Below the pieces are notes generated by a model. The model saw only the letters and a program-made list of their open reading frames with translations, did no database searches and had not been told where the DNA came from. A DNA stretch of 64,000 nt from an uncultured Gemmiger sp. (GTDB lineage Bacteria; Bacillota; Clostridia; Oscillospirales; Ruminococcaceae). The stretch is taken from the NCBI GenBank assembly GCA_944382785.1, contig CALWNO010000002.1:1-64000 (forward strand). The letters are read 5' to 3'. The position numbers and the translations under genes are program-made. Positions within the stretch are counted from its first letter, which is position 1, and each line of letters starts with the position of its first letter. This document shows positions 53,479 through 62,795 of this stretch, piece after piece.

Positions 53479-53967
53479 TTACTTGCCCTCCCGGATGCTG
53501 GCCATCAGGCCGCCTTTTTGGATGATGTTCTGGATGAAGGGGGGAAACGGTTCCGCCTGGAAGGTGGCCCCGGTGGTCACGTCGGTGATGACGCCGGTGT
53601 CAAAGTCGATGGCCACGGTGTCCCCGTCGGCAATGGCTTCGCTGGCGGCGGGGCATTCCAGAATGGGCAGGCCAATGTTGATGGAATTGCGGTAGAAGAT
53701 GCGGGCAAAGCTTTTGGCAATGACGCAGTCAATGCCCGCAGACTTGATGGCCAGGGGCGCATGCTCCCGGGAGGAGCCGCAGCCGAAGTTTTCGCCGCCC
53801 ACCATGATGTCGCCCTGCTTCACCTTGGTGACAAAGCTCTTGTCGATGTCCTCCATGCAGTGGCTGGCCAGTTCCTTGGCGTCCTGGGTGTTCAGATAGC
53901 GGGCGGGGATGATGACGTCGGTGTCGATGTTGTCCCCGTATTTGTAAACAGTACCCTGTGCTTTCAT
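53479..53967 (-). CDS. leuD: 3-isopropylmalate dehydratase, small subunit
   Basis: 162 residues. [15 protein letters not shown] and [11 protein letters not shown] are LeuD marks. Forms the isomerase with LeuC. Start at 53967 with GGGAGG before it; two bases after leuC. The short archaeal/clostridial form. Confidence 0.95.
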   Translation of the reverse strand: MKAQGTVYKYGDNIDTDVIIPARYLNTQDAKELASHCMEDIDKSFVTKVKQGDIMVGGENFGCGSSREHAPLAIKSAGIDCVIAKSFARIFYRNSINIGLPILECPAASEAIADGDTVAIDFDTGVITDVTTGATFQAEPFPPFIQNIIQKGGLMASIREGK

Positions 53968-53969
53968 CT

Positions 53970-55229
53970 TCAAACCTCCCTCGGGTCGGTGATGTGGCCG
54001 GTCAGTGCGCTGGCGGCGGCGGTGGCGGGGCTGGCCAGATAGACTTCGGAATCCACATGGCCCATACGTCCCACAAAGTTGCGGTTGGTGGTGGAAACAC
54101 AGCGCTCGCCCTCGGCCAGAATGCCCATGTACCCGCCCAGGCAGGGTCCGCAGGTGGGGGTGGAAACGATGCACCCGGCATCGATGAAATCGGTGGTGTA
54201 TCCCCGCAGGATGCACTCCTTGTACACGGCCATGGTGGCGGGGATGATGATGGCCCGCACGCCCTTGGCGATGTGGTGACCCTTCAGGATCTTCCAGGCC
54301 GCTTCCATGTCCTCCAGACGGCCGTTGGTGCAGGAGCCGATGACCACCTGGTCGATGGCGATGTCCTTGCCCTCGCTGGCGGGATGGGTGTTCTCCGGCA
54401 GGTGGGGATACGCTACGGTGGGCACCAGGGTGTCCAGGTCGATCTCCACCGTGCGCTCATACTCGGCGTCCGGGTCGGCTTCGTACTTGACCCAGGGACG
54501 CTGGCTGCGGCCGGTGAGGTAGGCCTCGCAGGTCTCATCCACCGGGAAGATGCCGTTCTTGGCGCCGGCCTCAATGGCCATGTTGCAGATGCACAGACGG
54601 TCTTCCATGGTCAGACTCTTCACACCGTCACCCACGAATTCCAGGCTCTTGTACAGTGCACCGGAAACGCCAATCGTTCCGATGAGGTGCAGGATTACGT
54701 CCTTGCCGGAAACCGGGGCTTTCAAAGCGCCTTTCAGCACCACCTTGATGGCGGCGGGGACCTTGAACCAGGCCATGCCGGTGGCCATACCGGCGGCCAT
54801 GTCGGTGGAGCCCACACCGGTGGAGAAGGCCCCCACCGCGCCATACGTGCAGGTGTGGCTGTCGGCGCCGATGATGCAGTCCCCGGCAGTGACAATGCCC
54901 TTTTCAGGCAGCAGGGCGTGCTCGATGCCCATGGTGCCCACGTCGTAGAAGTTCAGGATGTCGTACTTGTTGGCGAACTCCCGGCATTTCTTGGACTGCT
55001 GGGCGCTCTTGATGTCCTTGTTGGGCACAAAGTGGTCCAGTACGATGTTGACCCGGGTCTTGTCAAAGACCGAGTTGAAACCGGCCTTCTCAAATTCGTT
55101 GATGGCCACCGGGGTGGTGATGTCGTTGCCCAGCACAATGTCCAGCTTGGCATTGATGAGCTGCCCGGCCTTGACCGAGTCGGCCCCGCAGTGGGCGGCC
55201 AGAATCTTCTGGGTCATGGTCATTCCCAT
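53970..55229 (-). CDS. leuC: 3-isopropylmalate dehydratase, large subunit
   Basis: 419 residues, the HacA/clostridial length class. 4Fe-4S ligands in [20 protein letters not shown] and CGPCLGG are all present. GGAGG site before ATG. It follows leuA after 30 bases. Confidence 0.95.
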   Translation of the reverse strand: MGMTMTQKILAAHCGADSVKAGQLINAKLDIVLGNDITTPVAINEFEKAGFNSVFDKTRVNIVLDHFVPNKDIKSAQQSKKCREFANKYDILNFYDVGTMGIEHALLPEKGIVTAGDCIIGADSHTCTYGAVGAFSTGVGSTDMAAGMATGMAWFKVPAAIKVVLKGALKAPVSGKDVILHLIGTIGVSGALYKSLEFVGDGVKSLTMEDRLCICNMAIEAGAKNGIFPVDETCEAYLTGRSQRPWVKYEADPDAEYERTVEIDLDTLVPTVAYPHLPENTHPASEGKDIAIDQVVIGSCTNGRLEDMEAAWKILKGHHIAKGVRAIIIPATMAVYKECILRGYTTDFIDAGCIVSTPTCGPCLGGYMGILAEGERCVSTTNRNFVGRMGHVDSEVYLASPATAAASALTGHITDPREV

Positions 55230-55259
55230 GGCAAAAACCTCCGTTCCTCTATAAACAAG

Positions 55260-56927
55260 TTACTTGTTGTTGATGGCACTGACCAGGGCGCGGATACCGG
55301 CCACGATGATGTCGGTATGGGTGCCGCAGCCCCAGGTCTCCTCACCGCTGGCCCATTTCAACCCCACATAGCTGCAGGCGCGGCTGTCAGTGTCGGAGTC
55401 CAGGGCGTGCTCGCTGTAGTGCACCAGGGTGAAGTGCATGCCGGTAGTCTGCTCAATGGCGGTGGCCACCGCGTCCAGACGGCCGTTGCCGGTGGCCTGG
55501 CTGGTCTTGATCTCCCCGTTGCAGGAAAGGGTCACATTGGCAGTGATGGTGTTGTCCGGGTTCTGGATGAAGTGGGCCTCGGTGACGTTCAGCGGGCTGG
55601 TGTGGTTGAGGTAGGCCCGCTCAAAGACGTAGAGCACTTCCTTCACGCTGAGTTCACGGTGTTCGTGGTCGGAAACATCCTTGACCCGGTAGCCTAGATC
55701 CTCCCGCATGCGCGGCGGGGGATTGTAGCCGTAGTTCTGCTGCAGCAGGAAGCCGATGCCGCCCTTGCCACTCTGGCTGTTGATGCGGATGACGTCGGCG
55801 TCGTAGGTGCGGCCGATGTCGTGAGGGTCGATGGGAATATAGGGGCAGGTCCACTCGTGGAGGTTGTGCTCCTTGCGCCAGGTCATGCCCTTGGCGATGG
55901 CGTCCTGATGGCTGCCGCTGAAGGCTGCGAATACCAGGCTGCCGGCGTAAGGCGTACGCTCATACACGTGCATCCGGGTGACCCGCTCGTATACCTCGCA
56001 GATGGCGGGCATGTCGGAGAAGTCCAGCTTCGGGTCCACACCGTGGCTGTACATGTTCATGGCCAGGGTGATGGCGTCCACGTTGCCGGTGCGCTCGCCG
56101 TTGCCGAACAGGCAGCATTCGATGCGCTGGGCACCGGCCAGAACAGCCAGCTCGGCATCCGCCACGCCGCAGCCGCGGTCGTTGTGGGGATGGGTGGAAA
56201 GGATGACGCTGTCCCGGTATTTCAGATGCTTGGAGCACCATTCGATCTGGTTGGCATATACGTGGGGCATGCTCATCTCCACCGTGACCGGCAGGTTGAT
56301 GATCATGGGACGGTCGGGGGTGGGCTGCATCACGTCCAGCACGGCGTTGCAAACTTCCACGGCGTACTCCGGTTCGGTGCCGGTGAAGCTCTCGGGGCTG
56401 TACTCGAACAGGAAGTTGCCCTCGTACTCCTCGCTCAGTTGTTTGACCAACTTGGCGCCGTCCACGGCAATCTTCTTGATCTCCTCCTTGCTCTTGCGGA
56501 ATACCTGTTCCCGCTGGGCCACGCTGGTGGAGTTGTAGAAGTGGATAATGGCCCGGGGTGCGCCCTTGACGGCCTCAAAGGTGCGGCGGATGATATGGTC
56601 GCGGCACTGGGTCAGCACCTGCACCGTCACGTCAGAGGGGATGCGGTTTTCATCGATGAGCTTGCGCAAAAAGTCATATTCGGTCTCGCTGGCGGCAGGG
56701 AAGCCCACCTCGATTTCCTTGAACCCGACTTTCAGCAGCATGTCGTAGAATTCCAACTTTTCTTCCAGGCTCATGGGCACGATCAGGCTCTGGTTGCCGT
56801 CGCGCAGGTCCACGCTGCACCAGGCCGGGGCCTTTTCGATGTGGTCTTTCTGCGGCCATTCATACACATGGCCCGGTTCTACCGGCGGGGGATAGTAGCC
56901 GACATGATACTTGGTTGCGTCCATCAT
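55260..56927 (-). CDS. leuA: 2-isopropylmalate synthase (LeuA type 2)
   Basis: 555 residues. Condenses acetyl-CoA and 2-oxoisovalerate. The N-terminal YYPPPVEPGHVYEWPQKD extension and WCSVDLRDGNQSL place it in the yeast/actinobacterial-like LeuA2 class. STHPHNDRGCGVA holds the metal His residues; the C-terminal ~120 residues are the LeuA dimer domain for leucine feedback (GNGRLDAVA, CSYVGLKW-like). The start at 56927 has GAAGGAGG eight bases upstream. First gene of leuA-C-D-B behind a T-box. Confidence 0.95.
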   Translation of the reverse strand: MMDATKYHVGYYPPPVEPGHVYEWPQKDHIEKAPAWCSVDLRDGNQSLIVPMSLEEKLEFYDMLLKVGFKEIEVGFPAASETEYDFLRKLIDENRIPSDVTVQVLTQCRDHIIRRTFEAVKGAPRAIIHFYNSTSVAQREQVFRKSKEEIKKIAVDGAKLVKQLSEEYEGNFLFEYSPESFTGTEPEYAVEVCNAVLDVMQPTPDRPMIINLPVTVEMSMPHVYANQIEWCSKHLKYRDSVILSTHPHNDRGCGVADAELAVLAGAQRIECCLFGNGERTGNVDAITLAMNMYSHGVDPKLDFSDMPAICEVYERVTRMHVYERTPYAGSLVFAAFSGSHQDAIAKGMTWRKEHNLHEWTCPYIPIDPHDIGRTYDADVIRINSQSGKGGIGFLLQQNYGYNPPPRMREDLGYRVKDVSDHEHRELSVKEVLYVFERAYLNHTSPLNVTEAHFIQNPDNTITANVTLSCNGEIKTSQATGNGRLDAVATAIEQTTGMHFTLVHYSEHALDSDTDSRACSYVGLKWASGEETWGCGTHTDIIVAGIRALVSAINNK

Positions 56928-56979
56928 AGATAATGCCTCCTTCAAAGTGTGGGTGCCTTTGAGTGCCGGAAACAAAAAG

Positions 56980-57300
56980 AAAAACCCGTCTCTCAAAGGC
57001 AATGCTGCCTTTGAGAGACGGGAAGTAGCGTTTGTTATGCTGTACCCGCGGTACCACTCTCATTGCCGACCCGGTACGGGAATCGGCCCCTCTGTACGAT
57101 CGGCCCAAAGTAAGGCGAATCGCGCCTGTATGATAACGGTCAGGATTCCGTCCGGACCTAACGGCCTTTGGCCGCTCAACCCGGCTGCTCAGGGGCCAGT
57201 GACGCCGTACCTTCCGCACCGCCTTGCACCAACCGGCGGCTCTCTGGGGCTGGAAACAGGTACTGCTTTTTCCCCGTCAACGCATTTCGTTTTTGATAAC
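56980..57300 (-). promoter_or_regulatory. Leucine T-box riboswitch
   Basis: On the minus strand the leader has a Stem I region with an AGTA element near its start, a 3' side reading CTGGCCCCTGAGCA, the T-box AGAGTGGTACCGCGGG (57060-57045), and a terminator CCCGTCTCTCAAAGGC...GCCTTTGAGAGACGGG followed by TTTTTC (57022-56981). By alignment with the glyQS leader (specifier, purine, three bases, then the TGAGCA block) the specifier is CTG at 57199-57197, a Leu codon, which fits leuA. Uncharged tRNA-Leu should stabilise the antiterminator and switch on the operon. Confidence 0.92.
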
Positions 57301-57307
57301 AATACCG

Positions 57308-57336
57308 AGTGTATCAGATTTCATAAAATCTGTCAA
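57308..57336 (-). promoter_or_regulatory. Promoter of the leu operon
   Basis: Minus strand TTGACA (57336-57331), 17-bp spacer, TACACT (57313-57308). It fires just before the T-box leader. Confidence 0.82.
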
Positions 57337-57377
57337 GGGTTTCCGCAGGCTTTTGGATAAAAAAGCGGGAAGGGGAA

Positions 57378-58802
57378 TCAGGCTGCTTCTGAAACGGCGG
57401 TTTCGCCGGTGGTTTCCTCGCCAGTTTCCGGCGCAGTACCGTCCTCTGTGACGGTTTCTTCCCCGGTGGGCTGGCCGATGCGGGGCGTGGTGGCCAGGGG
57501 GGCGGGCAGGGTGTTGGATTCGATGGCTTCCAGCACGGCGGGCACGCCCGGGAAAAATTTCTGGATGCCGGTGTCCTTGCAATGCAGCCCGTCAAAGAAG
57601 TCCATTTCCTCAATGCCCGGGATACACTCGGGGTCATAGCTGCCGTACAGGGGAACATTGTTCTCGGCACAGTACTGGCGCAGCCAGGGCTCTACCTGGA
57701 AAAAGCCCTTGTGCATGTCCGGCTCGTTGAGCAGGTAGTTATACAGGAAGGGATGCCAGGGGGACAGAACCAGGATCACCGTGGTGCCCTGGCTGTGGGC
57801 GTAGTCGATGAACGCCTCAAATGCCTGAATCTGGGTATCGCTCATGGCGTCGAAGCCTTCCATATGTACGCTGTTGAAGGTGGTGCTGGCTGCCGCTGCC
57901 AGGGCCAGGATCTGCTCCTGAGTCTGGTTGCGGAACGCAGTATCGTACAGCACGCTGCCGTCCGAACGCTTGATGGTAGTGGGCTGGTCGTACGGGTCAC
58001 CGGTGACGGGATTGAACTCAATGGTGTTGCCGTCGTCGTCGGTTACCACATCCTGACCACGGTTCTTGACGTAATAATCCACGTTGCCCTGGAAGTAGGC
58101 CGGCTCCACCAGGGCCTTCCAAAGCTCCACCTTGTCCGGCTCCTCGTAGTCGGTGGGGACCCCCAGCACTTTGGTCAGAAACTCGTTGTACAGTTCGGCA
58201 TCTGCCCGGTAGTCATAAGCGGCTTCGTTTCCGTAAAAGACCCACGGGTCCACACTCCAGATCAGCACCTCCGGTGCTTTCCCGTAGGTGACCATTTTGT
58301 AGTAACTGGTCATGTTGTCCCGCACATCGGCGCCGGTCACGCCCATATTGAAAAAGCTGTCTACACCCACCAGTTCCCGGGTGAACTGCAGCACCCGGCT
58401 GGACCCGATGCCGATGACCTGGGGCGTTTCGGGCACATCCTGGGCATACAGCTGCACCACCTGGCGCTCGTCCATGGATTCAAAGTTGGTCACATCATAG
58501 CCCTGCAGCATCAGGTCTACGATGCGGCGGGGAGCCAGCTCACCCTGGAACAGACCGCTGCGGTCCACCGTGTAGCTGACCCATACCATGAACACCAGGA
58601 TGGGTACCAGAAGTACGATGCGGGACAAGGTCTTTGTGCCGAAATACAACCGGCGCAGCAGGCCGAAGAAAAATCGTTTGATGAGGCCCGGTCCTTTTCG
58701 CGCCGCCTTTTTCCTGGCAGGGGCAGCCGGTGCGGCCACACGGCCGGAGCGGTGCACCCGCTGGGGCTGCTGGGGAACGGGGGTTGGGGTACGTTGTGCC
58801 AT
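57378..58802 (-). CDS. DltD/AlgX-like SGNH protein, partner of the MBOAT acyltransferase
   Basis: 474 residues. A basic, Pro-rich cytoplasmic N-terminus, a membrane segment at about 60-80, then an outward-facing SGNH-like domain with IGIGSSRVLQF (Ser block), VDPWVFYGN and, near the end, DFFDGLHCKDTG (Asp-His). The C-terminal ~50 residues are Thr/Glu-rich. MBOAT systems often pair with such a protein, which passes the acyl group to an external glycan (compare DltB/DltD, PatA/PatB, AlgI/AlgX). No D-Ala ligase genes are here, so acetylation is the likelier chemistry. Start from GGAAGGAG nine bases upstream. Confidence 0.78.
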   Translation of the reverse strand: MAQRTPTPVPQQPQRVHRSGRVAAPAAPARKKAARKGPGLIKRFFFGLLRRLYFGTKTLSRIVLLVPILVFMVWVSYTVDRSGLFQGELAPRRIVDLMLQGYDVTNFESMDERQVVQLYAQDVPETPQVIGIGSSRVLQFTRELVGVDSFFNMGVTGADVRDNMTSYYKMVTYGKAPEVLIWSVDPWVFYGNEAAYDYRADAELYNEFLTKVLGVPTDYEEPDKVELWKALVEPAYFQGNVDYYVKNRGQDVVTDDDGNTIEFNPVTGDPYDQPTTIKRSDGSVLYDTAFRNQTQEQILALAAAASTTFNSVHMEGFDAMSDTQIQAFEAFIDYAHSQGTTVILVLSPWHPFLYNYLLNEPDMHKGFFQVEPWLRQYCAENNVPLYGSYDPECIPGIEEMDFFDGLHCKDTGIQKFFPGVPAVLEAIESNTLPAPLATTPRIGQPTGEETVTEDGTAPETGEETTGETAVSEAA

Positions 58803-58840
58803 GCAAAGGGCTCCTTCCTCAGAATCACACAAAAGCCGGG

Positions 58841-60301
58841 TCAGAACTGTTGATAGATGAACGCGCTCTGACCAAAAGCACCGAAGAACAGCAGTGCTGC
58901 TGCCGCCGCATAATACAAGGTCCAGCGCAGCACAAAATTCTGAGCACGAATCCAGCGGGCTACGCTGCGGCCCTTGCTTTCCACCGCAAAGACGATCAAG
59001 GAAGCACAGGTCAGCACCACCGGCAGGCGACCGTCAATGCCGCTGTCATGCAGCAGGGTCTGCACGCTGTTCCAGGCAGCACCGATGCCGCCCTGCCAGC
59101 CCTGGAAGATCCCGGTATAGACACCATACGGGTCGGCGTTGAACAGAGCACTGGCAAAAAAGACCAGGGTGCCCACAAACAGCACAAACACAAACACGCG
59201 CTGGATCAGGTTCTTGCACCAGGTGGCGCGGTAGAGCGGATTGTACTTCCACACAACCTTGCGCACGCCTGCGGTCAGCCGCCCGAAAGCGCAGAGCACG
59301 CCGCAGGCGAGACCCCACATCAGGTAGCGCCAGTCGGCACCATGCCACAGCCCGGATACCAGAAACACGATGATGACGTTCATCAGGCGGCGGGGCATGC
59401 AGCATCGGCTGCCGCCCAGGGGAAAGTAGATATAATCCCGGAACCACCCGGTCATGCTGATGTGCCAGCGGGTCCAGAACTCGCTGAAACTGGTGGATTC
59501 AAAGGGACTGGTGAAGTTTTCAATCAGATCATATCCCAGGATGCGTGCCACGCCCAGGGCGATGTCACAGCAGCCGGAAAAGTCCATATACAGCTGGATG
59601 GCAAACAGCACGCTGGCCGCCAGCAGGTTGGGCCCGTTCATGGTGTCGGGGGTGCCGTAGACGAAGCTGGTATACAGGTTCAGGTTATCCGCAATCACCA
59701 TCTTTTTGGTGTAGCCCCACAGGATGCGGAACAACCCGCCCGCACACCGGGTATAGCTGAACCGGCGCGGCTTTTTCATCTGCGGGCGCAGATGGGGATA
59801 CCGCTCGATAGGGCCGGTGATCATGGTGGGGAAGAAGCTGACGAACATGGCGTAGTGCAGCAGGTTCGGTTCCACCTTGCAGCGCTTCTTGAATACATCA
59901 ATGCTGTAGCTCAGGGCTGCAAAGGTGAAGTAACTCAGCCCCAGCGGCGTGATCAGGTCCAGATGGGGAATATTGCTGCGGGTGATGCCGGCTATCGCAT
60001 CAGCCAGCAGGTTCCAGTACTTGTAGTACAGCAGAATCCCCACGCCACCGGCAATGGCCAGCAACAAAAAGACCACCCGCAAAACTTTGGACCGGCTTTT
60101 GCCGATGACCAGACCGCAGACCCAGGTCAGCAGGGTGGCCCCGGCCAGCACCAGTGCCAGCGGGCGGTTGGAAGGATCGTAACAATAAAAGGCATAGTTG
60201 GCCACCAACAGAAAATACGGCCGTGCCACCCGGGGCAGGACGTAGTGGACCAGGGCGACCGCCGCAAAAAAGCCCAGATACAGCAGGGAGGTTATCGTCA
60301 T
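58841..60301 (-). CDS. MBOAT family membrane-bound O-acyltransferase
   Basis: 486 residues, about eleven membrane segments. Marks: PLGLSYFTF, FFPTMITGPIERY, QLYMDFSGCCDIALG, FWTRWHISMTGWFRDYIYFPLGG and the catalytic His in SGLWHGADWRYLMWG. This AlgI/PatA-like group carries an acyl group (usually acetyl) across the membrane for glycan modification. It is 38 bases upstream of its SGNH partner. AGGATGG site. Confidence 0.92.
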   Translation of the reverse strand: MTITSLLYLGFFAAVALVHYVLPRVARPYFLLVANYAFYCYDPSNRPLALVLAGATLLTWVCGLVIGKSRSKVLRVVFLLLAIAGGVGILLYYKYWNLLADAIAGITRSNIPHLDLITPLGLSYFTFAALSYSIDVFKKRCKVEPNLLHYAMFVSFFPTMITGPIERYPHLRPQMKKPRRFSYTRCAGGLFRILWGYTKKMVIADNLNLYTSFVYGTPDTMNGPNLLAASVLFAIQLYMDFSGCCDIALGVARILGYDLIENFTSPFESTSFSEFWTRWHISMTGWFRDYIYFPLGGSRCCMPRRLMNVIIVFLVSGLWHGADWRYLMWGLACGVLCAFGRLTAGVRKVVWKYNPLYRATWCKNLIQRVFVFVLFVGTLVFFASALFNADPYGVYTGIFQGWQGGIGAAWNSVQTLLHDSGIDGRLPVVLTCASLIVFAVESKGRSVARWIRAQNFVLRWTLYYAAAAALLFFGAFGQSAFIYQQF

Positions 60302-60332
60302 CCTTTACACCATCCTAAAACTTATACCGCCG

Positions 60333-60722
60333 TCAGCCCCGGGGGCTGTTTCCTTCTTCTTTCGTTTTCTGCAAAACCTTTTCCAGTTCCCGCACCCGTT
60401 TTTCCAAAATCGCGTTGGCCTGGGTCAGGCGTTTGGATTTTTCCGCCAACTGGCTGATGGCGATGCTCAGGGACAAAAGCACCAGCAGCACAAAGCAGAA
60501 CATGAGCATGAACACCAGGTTCACCGGCATTTCCACGCCCATCAAATCCCGCAGTACATACACCACATATGGGAAGATGGCAAACACCAGCAATACCAGG
60601 GAAAGGCACATCCACAAAAGGCTGTATTTCACTGTCATTTTGCCGTGTTTGAGCAGCACAAAGATAATGATCAGAAGCACCAAGGCGCCCAGGATCATAA
60701 AGGCCTGAAATTTTACTGACAT
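60333..60722 (-). CDS. DUF2304 family membrane protein
   Basis: 129 residues. Three membrane segments (about 5-23, 33-53, 63-86) and a charged C-terminal helix (SQLAEKSKRLTQANAILEKR) predicted as coiled coil. DUF2304 proteins are commonly found next to GT2 glycosyltransferases, as here, and may anchor or assist them. GAGGGG site. Confidence 0.82.
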   Translation of the reverse strand: MSVKFQAFMILGALVLLIIIFVLLKHGKMTVKYSLLWMCLSLVLLVFAIFPYVVYVLRDLMGVEMPVNLVFMLMFCFVLLVLLSLSIAISQLAEKSKRLTQANAILEKRVRELEKVLQKTKEEGNSPRG

Positions 60723-60765
60723 GGGGTCACCCCTCAAAATAGTAGTGTCGAACCCGCAAAAAACG

Positions 60766-61488
60766 TTACGACCGGTGGTGGGTCTTTTTGATGGAAAGGC
60801 GGTCTATGATCAGCGAAAGGGAGACCTTGATCATGTAATACGCGCTCTTGAAGCTGGAAATGCTGGAAACGCCGCCCTGGCGTTCATGCATGACCACCGG
60901 GGCCTCGCCCACCCGGAATCCGGCCAGACTGGCGGCCAGAATGGCTTCCGGTTCCGGGTAGTCAGCGGCATAATGCTTGGAAAAGTATTCGGTCATGGCC
61001 CGGCCGGTGGCACGGAAACCGCTGGTCACGTCCAGCACCCGCTGTCCGCACAAAAGAAAGATCATGGCGCTGAGAAACCGGATACCAACCCGGCGCATGA
61101 AGCTGGTCTGAAAACCTTCGTGGCGGATGAACCGGCTGCCAATACACATGTCCAGCTCATCCTTCAGCACCGGCTCCACGATCTGCATCAGGTAGGCAGG
61201 GTCGTGCTGGCCGTCTCCATCCATCTGTACGGTCACATCATAGCCATTGGAAGCAGCATACACATACCCGCACTGGATGCCCCCGCCGATGCCCAGATTC
61301 ACCGGCAGGTCCAGATAATTGTAGCCGTTTTCTTTCAGCAGGGCAGCGCTGCGGTCGGTGGAGCAGTCGTTGATGACCAGATAGTCCACACCGGGGCAAA
61401 GCTCCCGCAGGCGTTCCACCGTTTTGACGATGTTGGCTTCCTCGTTATAGCAGGGAATCAACACCAGGATTTTGGCCTTGGTTTGCAA
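60766..61488 (-). CDS. Family 2 glycosyltransferase
   Basis: 240 residues, GT-A fold, no membrane segment. ILVLIPCYNEEANI opening, VINDCSTDRSA, NLGIGGGIQCGY and the metal-binding VQMDGDGQHDP. Close in type to dolichol-phosphate-mannose synthase-like enzymes that load a sugar on a lipid carrier. TTG start with AGGTG upstream. It pairs with the DUF2304 gene 43 bases downstream. Confidence 0.9.
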   Translation of the reverse strand: MQTKAKILVLIPCYNEEANIVKTVERLRELCPGVDYLVINDCSTDRSAALLKENGYNYLDLPVNLGIGGGIQCGYVYAASNGYDVTVQMDGDGQHDPAYLMQIVEPVLKDELDMCIGSRFIRHEGFQTSFMRRVGIRFLSAMIFLLCGQRVLDVTSGFRATGRAMTEYFSKHYAADYPEPEAILAASLAGFRVGEAPVVMHERQGGVSSISSFKSAYYMIKVSLSLIIDRLSIKKTHHRS

Positions 61489-61546
61489 AACAACACCTCA
61501 TATTTTTATCGGGCACACTGCCGTGGGCAGGGTCCGGAATCACAGT

Positions 61547-62773
61547 TCAATCTGTCGGGCGCAGAATAAATTCCTCCAACCGGCGCAACAGTTGGGACCG
61601 GTGGTAATGGGCCAGGTAATATTCTTTGGCTTTTGCGCCCATAGCGGCCCGCTCTTCGGCGCTCATGGCATACAGCCGGTTCAGATTGGCGGCCAGAGCC
61701 GGAGCATTACAGGCCGGGCTGGAAAGCCCACCTGCCGCCTGTACCGCTGCAAAACCCGCTCCGTCCATGCTGGCCAGCACCGGCTTGCCCGCGGCCATGT
61801 AGCTTGCCACCTTGGCAGGCACAGTCAGCCCCAGGTCGGGAGAATCGGACAAAGACACAATCAACGCATCGGCCAGTTCGGTAAAGCGGGGAATATCCGC
61901 CGCCGGAACGCTGCCGTAAAATGTAACAAAGTCTCGGGCATTGTGGTCATCCACATATCGCTCCAGAGCTGCCCGGCTCATCCCGTCGCCAACCAGCAGC
62001 AGGTGCAGTCTGTCTGCCCCTTTTTGGCGGGCAAGGCCAACGGCTTCCACCACCGTTTCCAGACTCTGGGCCGGGGTGAAGGTACCGGTGAACACCAGAT
62101 TGAACTGCCCATCAAACTGCTCGTGCAAATCTTCATCGTACAGAGGATGGGCATAAAAATCTTCGCAATACTGGGGAATCACTGCCACCTGTGCGGCCGC
62201 CTTGCCGGTGCGCTGCATCAGCCGCTGCTGTAACAGATCGCTCATGGCAATCAGCCGGTCACAGCGCTTGTACAGCCAGTCGCTGACCCCCTGGGCAATG
62301 CCACGGAGCAGCTTGTTCTTGACCGGCAAAACACTGTACAGATTCTCCGGCCAGATGTCCAGCACATAGTTGGTCAGGGGAATGTGATGACGCCGGGCGT
62401 ACCGGATGGCGGGCCAGCACATGAGCACCGGGCTGGTGTTGAAGCAGAACACCGCATCATACCCGCCGGGCAGCCGGTGCAGGTTGCCCGCCGCATACAG
62501 CGGCCAGCTCACATAATTGAGAAAGATGTTCACGCTGGTATTGCCCCGGCGGGGCAGCTCTTTGGCCCGGAAGACCTGGGCGGTCTTGTAATACTCCTCA
62601 AAAGGGCCATGGGGACCGTAGCCGTCAAACCATTCGCCCTTGGGGTAGTTGGGCAGACCGCACAGCACGTCCACCTCCAGCCCGTCGGACAGAAAGCCCT
62701 CCACAATATCGTTGATGCGGAAGTTTTCCGGCCAGAAGTGCTGGGTCACAACCAGAATTCGCTTTTTCGGCAT
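61547..62773 (-). CDS. Family 4 glycosyltransferase, WbuB-like
   Basis: 408 residues, GT-B fold. ILVVTQHFWPENFRINDI, LPNYPKGEWFDGY and LDIWPENLYS are typical of the WbuB group; the donor-binding half has VFTGTFTPAQSLETVVEA and VPAKVASYMAAGKPVLA. WbuB is assigned to transfer N-acetyl-L-fucosamine in the E. coli O26 cluster, where it follows fnlABC; here it likewise follows a FnlC-type epimerase, which supports the same role. Confidence 0.85.
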   Translation of the reverse strand: MPKKRILVVTQHFWPENFRINDIVEGFLSDGLEVDVLCGLPNYPKGEWFDGYGPHGPFEEYYKTAQVFRAKELPRRGNTSVNIFLNYVSWPLYAAGNLHRLPGGYDAVFCFNTSPVLMCWPAIRYARRHHIPLTNYVLDIWPENLYSVLPVKNKLLRGIAQGVSDWLYKRCDRLIAMSDLLQQRLMQRTGKAAAQVAVIPQYCEDFYAHPLYDEDLHEQFDGQFNLVFTGTFTPAQSLETVVEAVGLARQKGADRLHLLLVGDGMSRAALERYVDDHNARDFVTFYGSVPAADIPRFTELADALIVSLSDSPDLGLTVPAKVASYMAAGKPVLASMDGAGFAAVQAAGGLSSPACNAPALAANLNRLYAMSAEERAAMGAKAKEYYLAHYHRSQLLRRLEEFILRPTD

Positions 62774-62795
62774 CGGGGGTGCCCACGCCCTTTCC

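Noticed and set aside
53958..55697. A 579-codon plus-strand frame opposite leuC and leuA
   Set aside because: Gly/Val/His-rich shadow with no start site or motif; the leu genes are certain.
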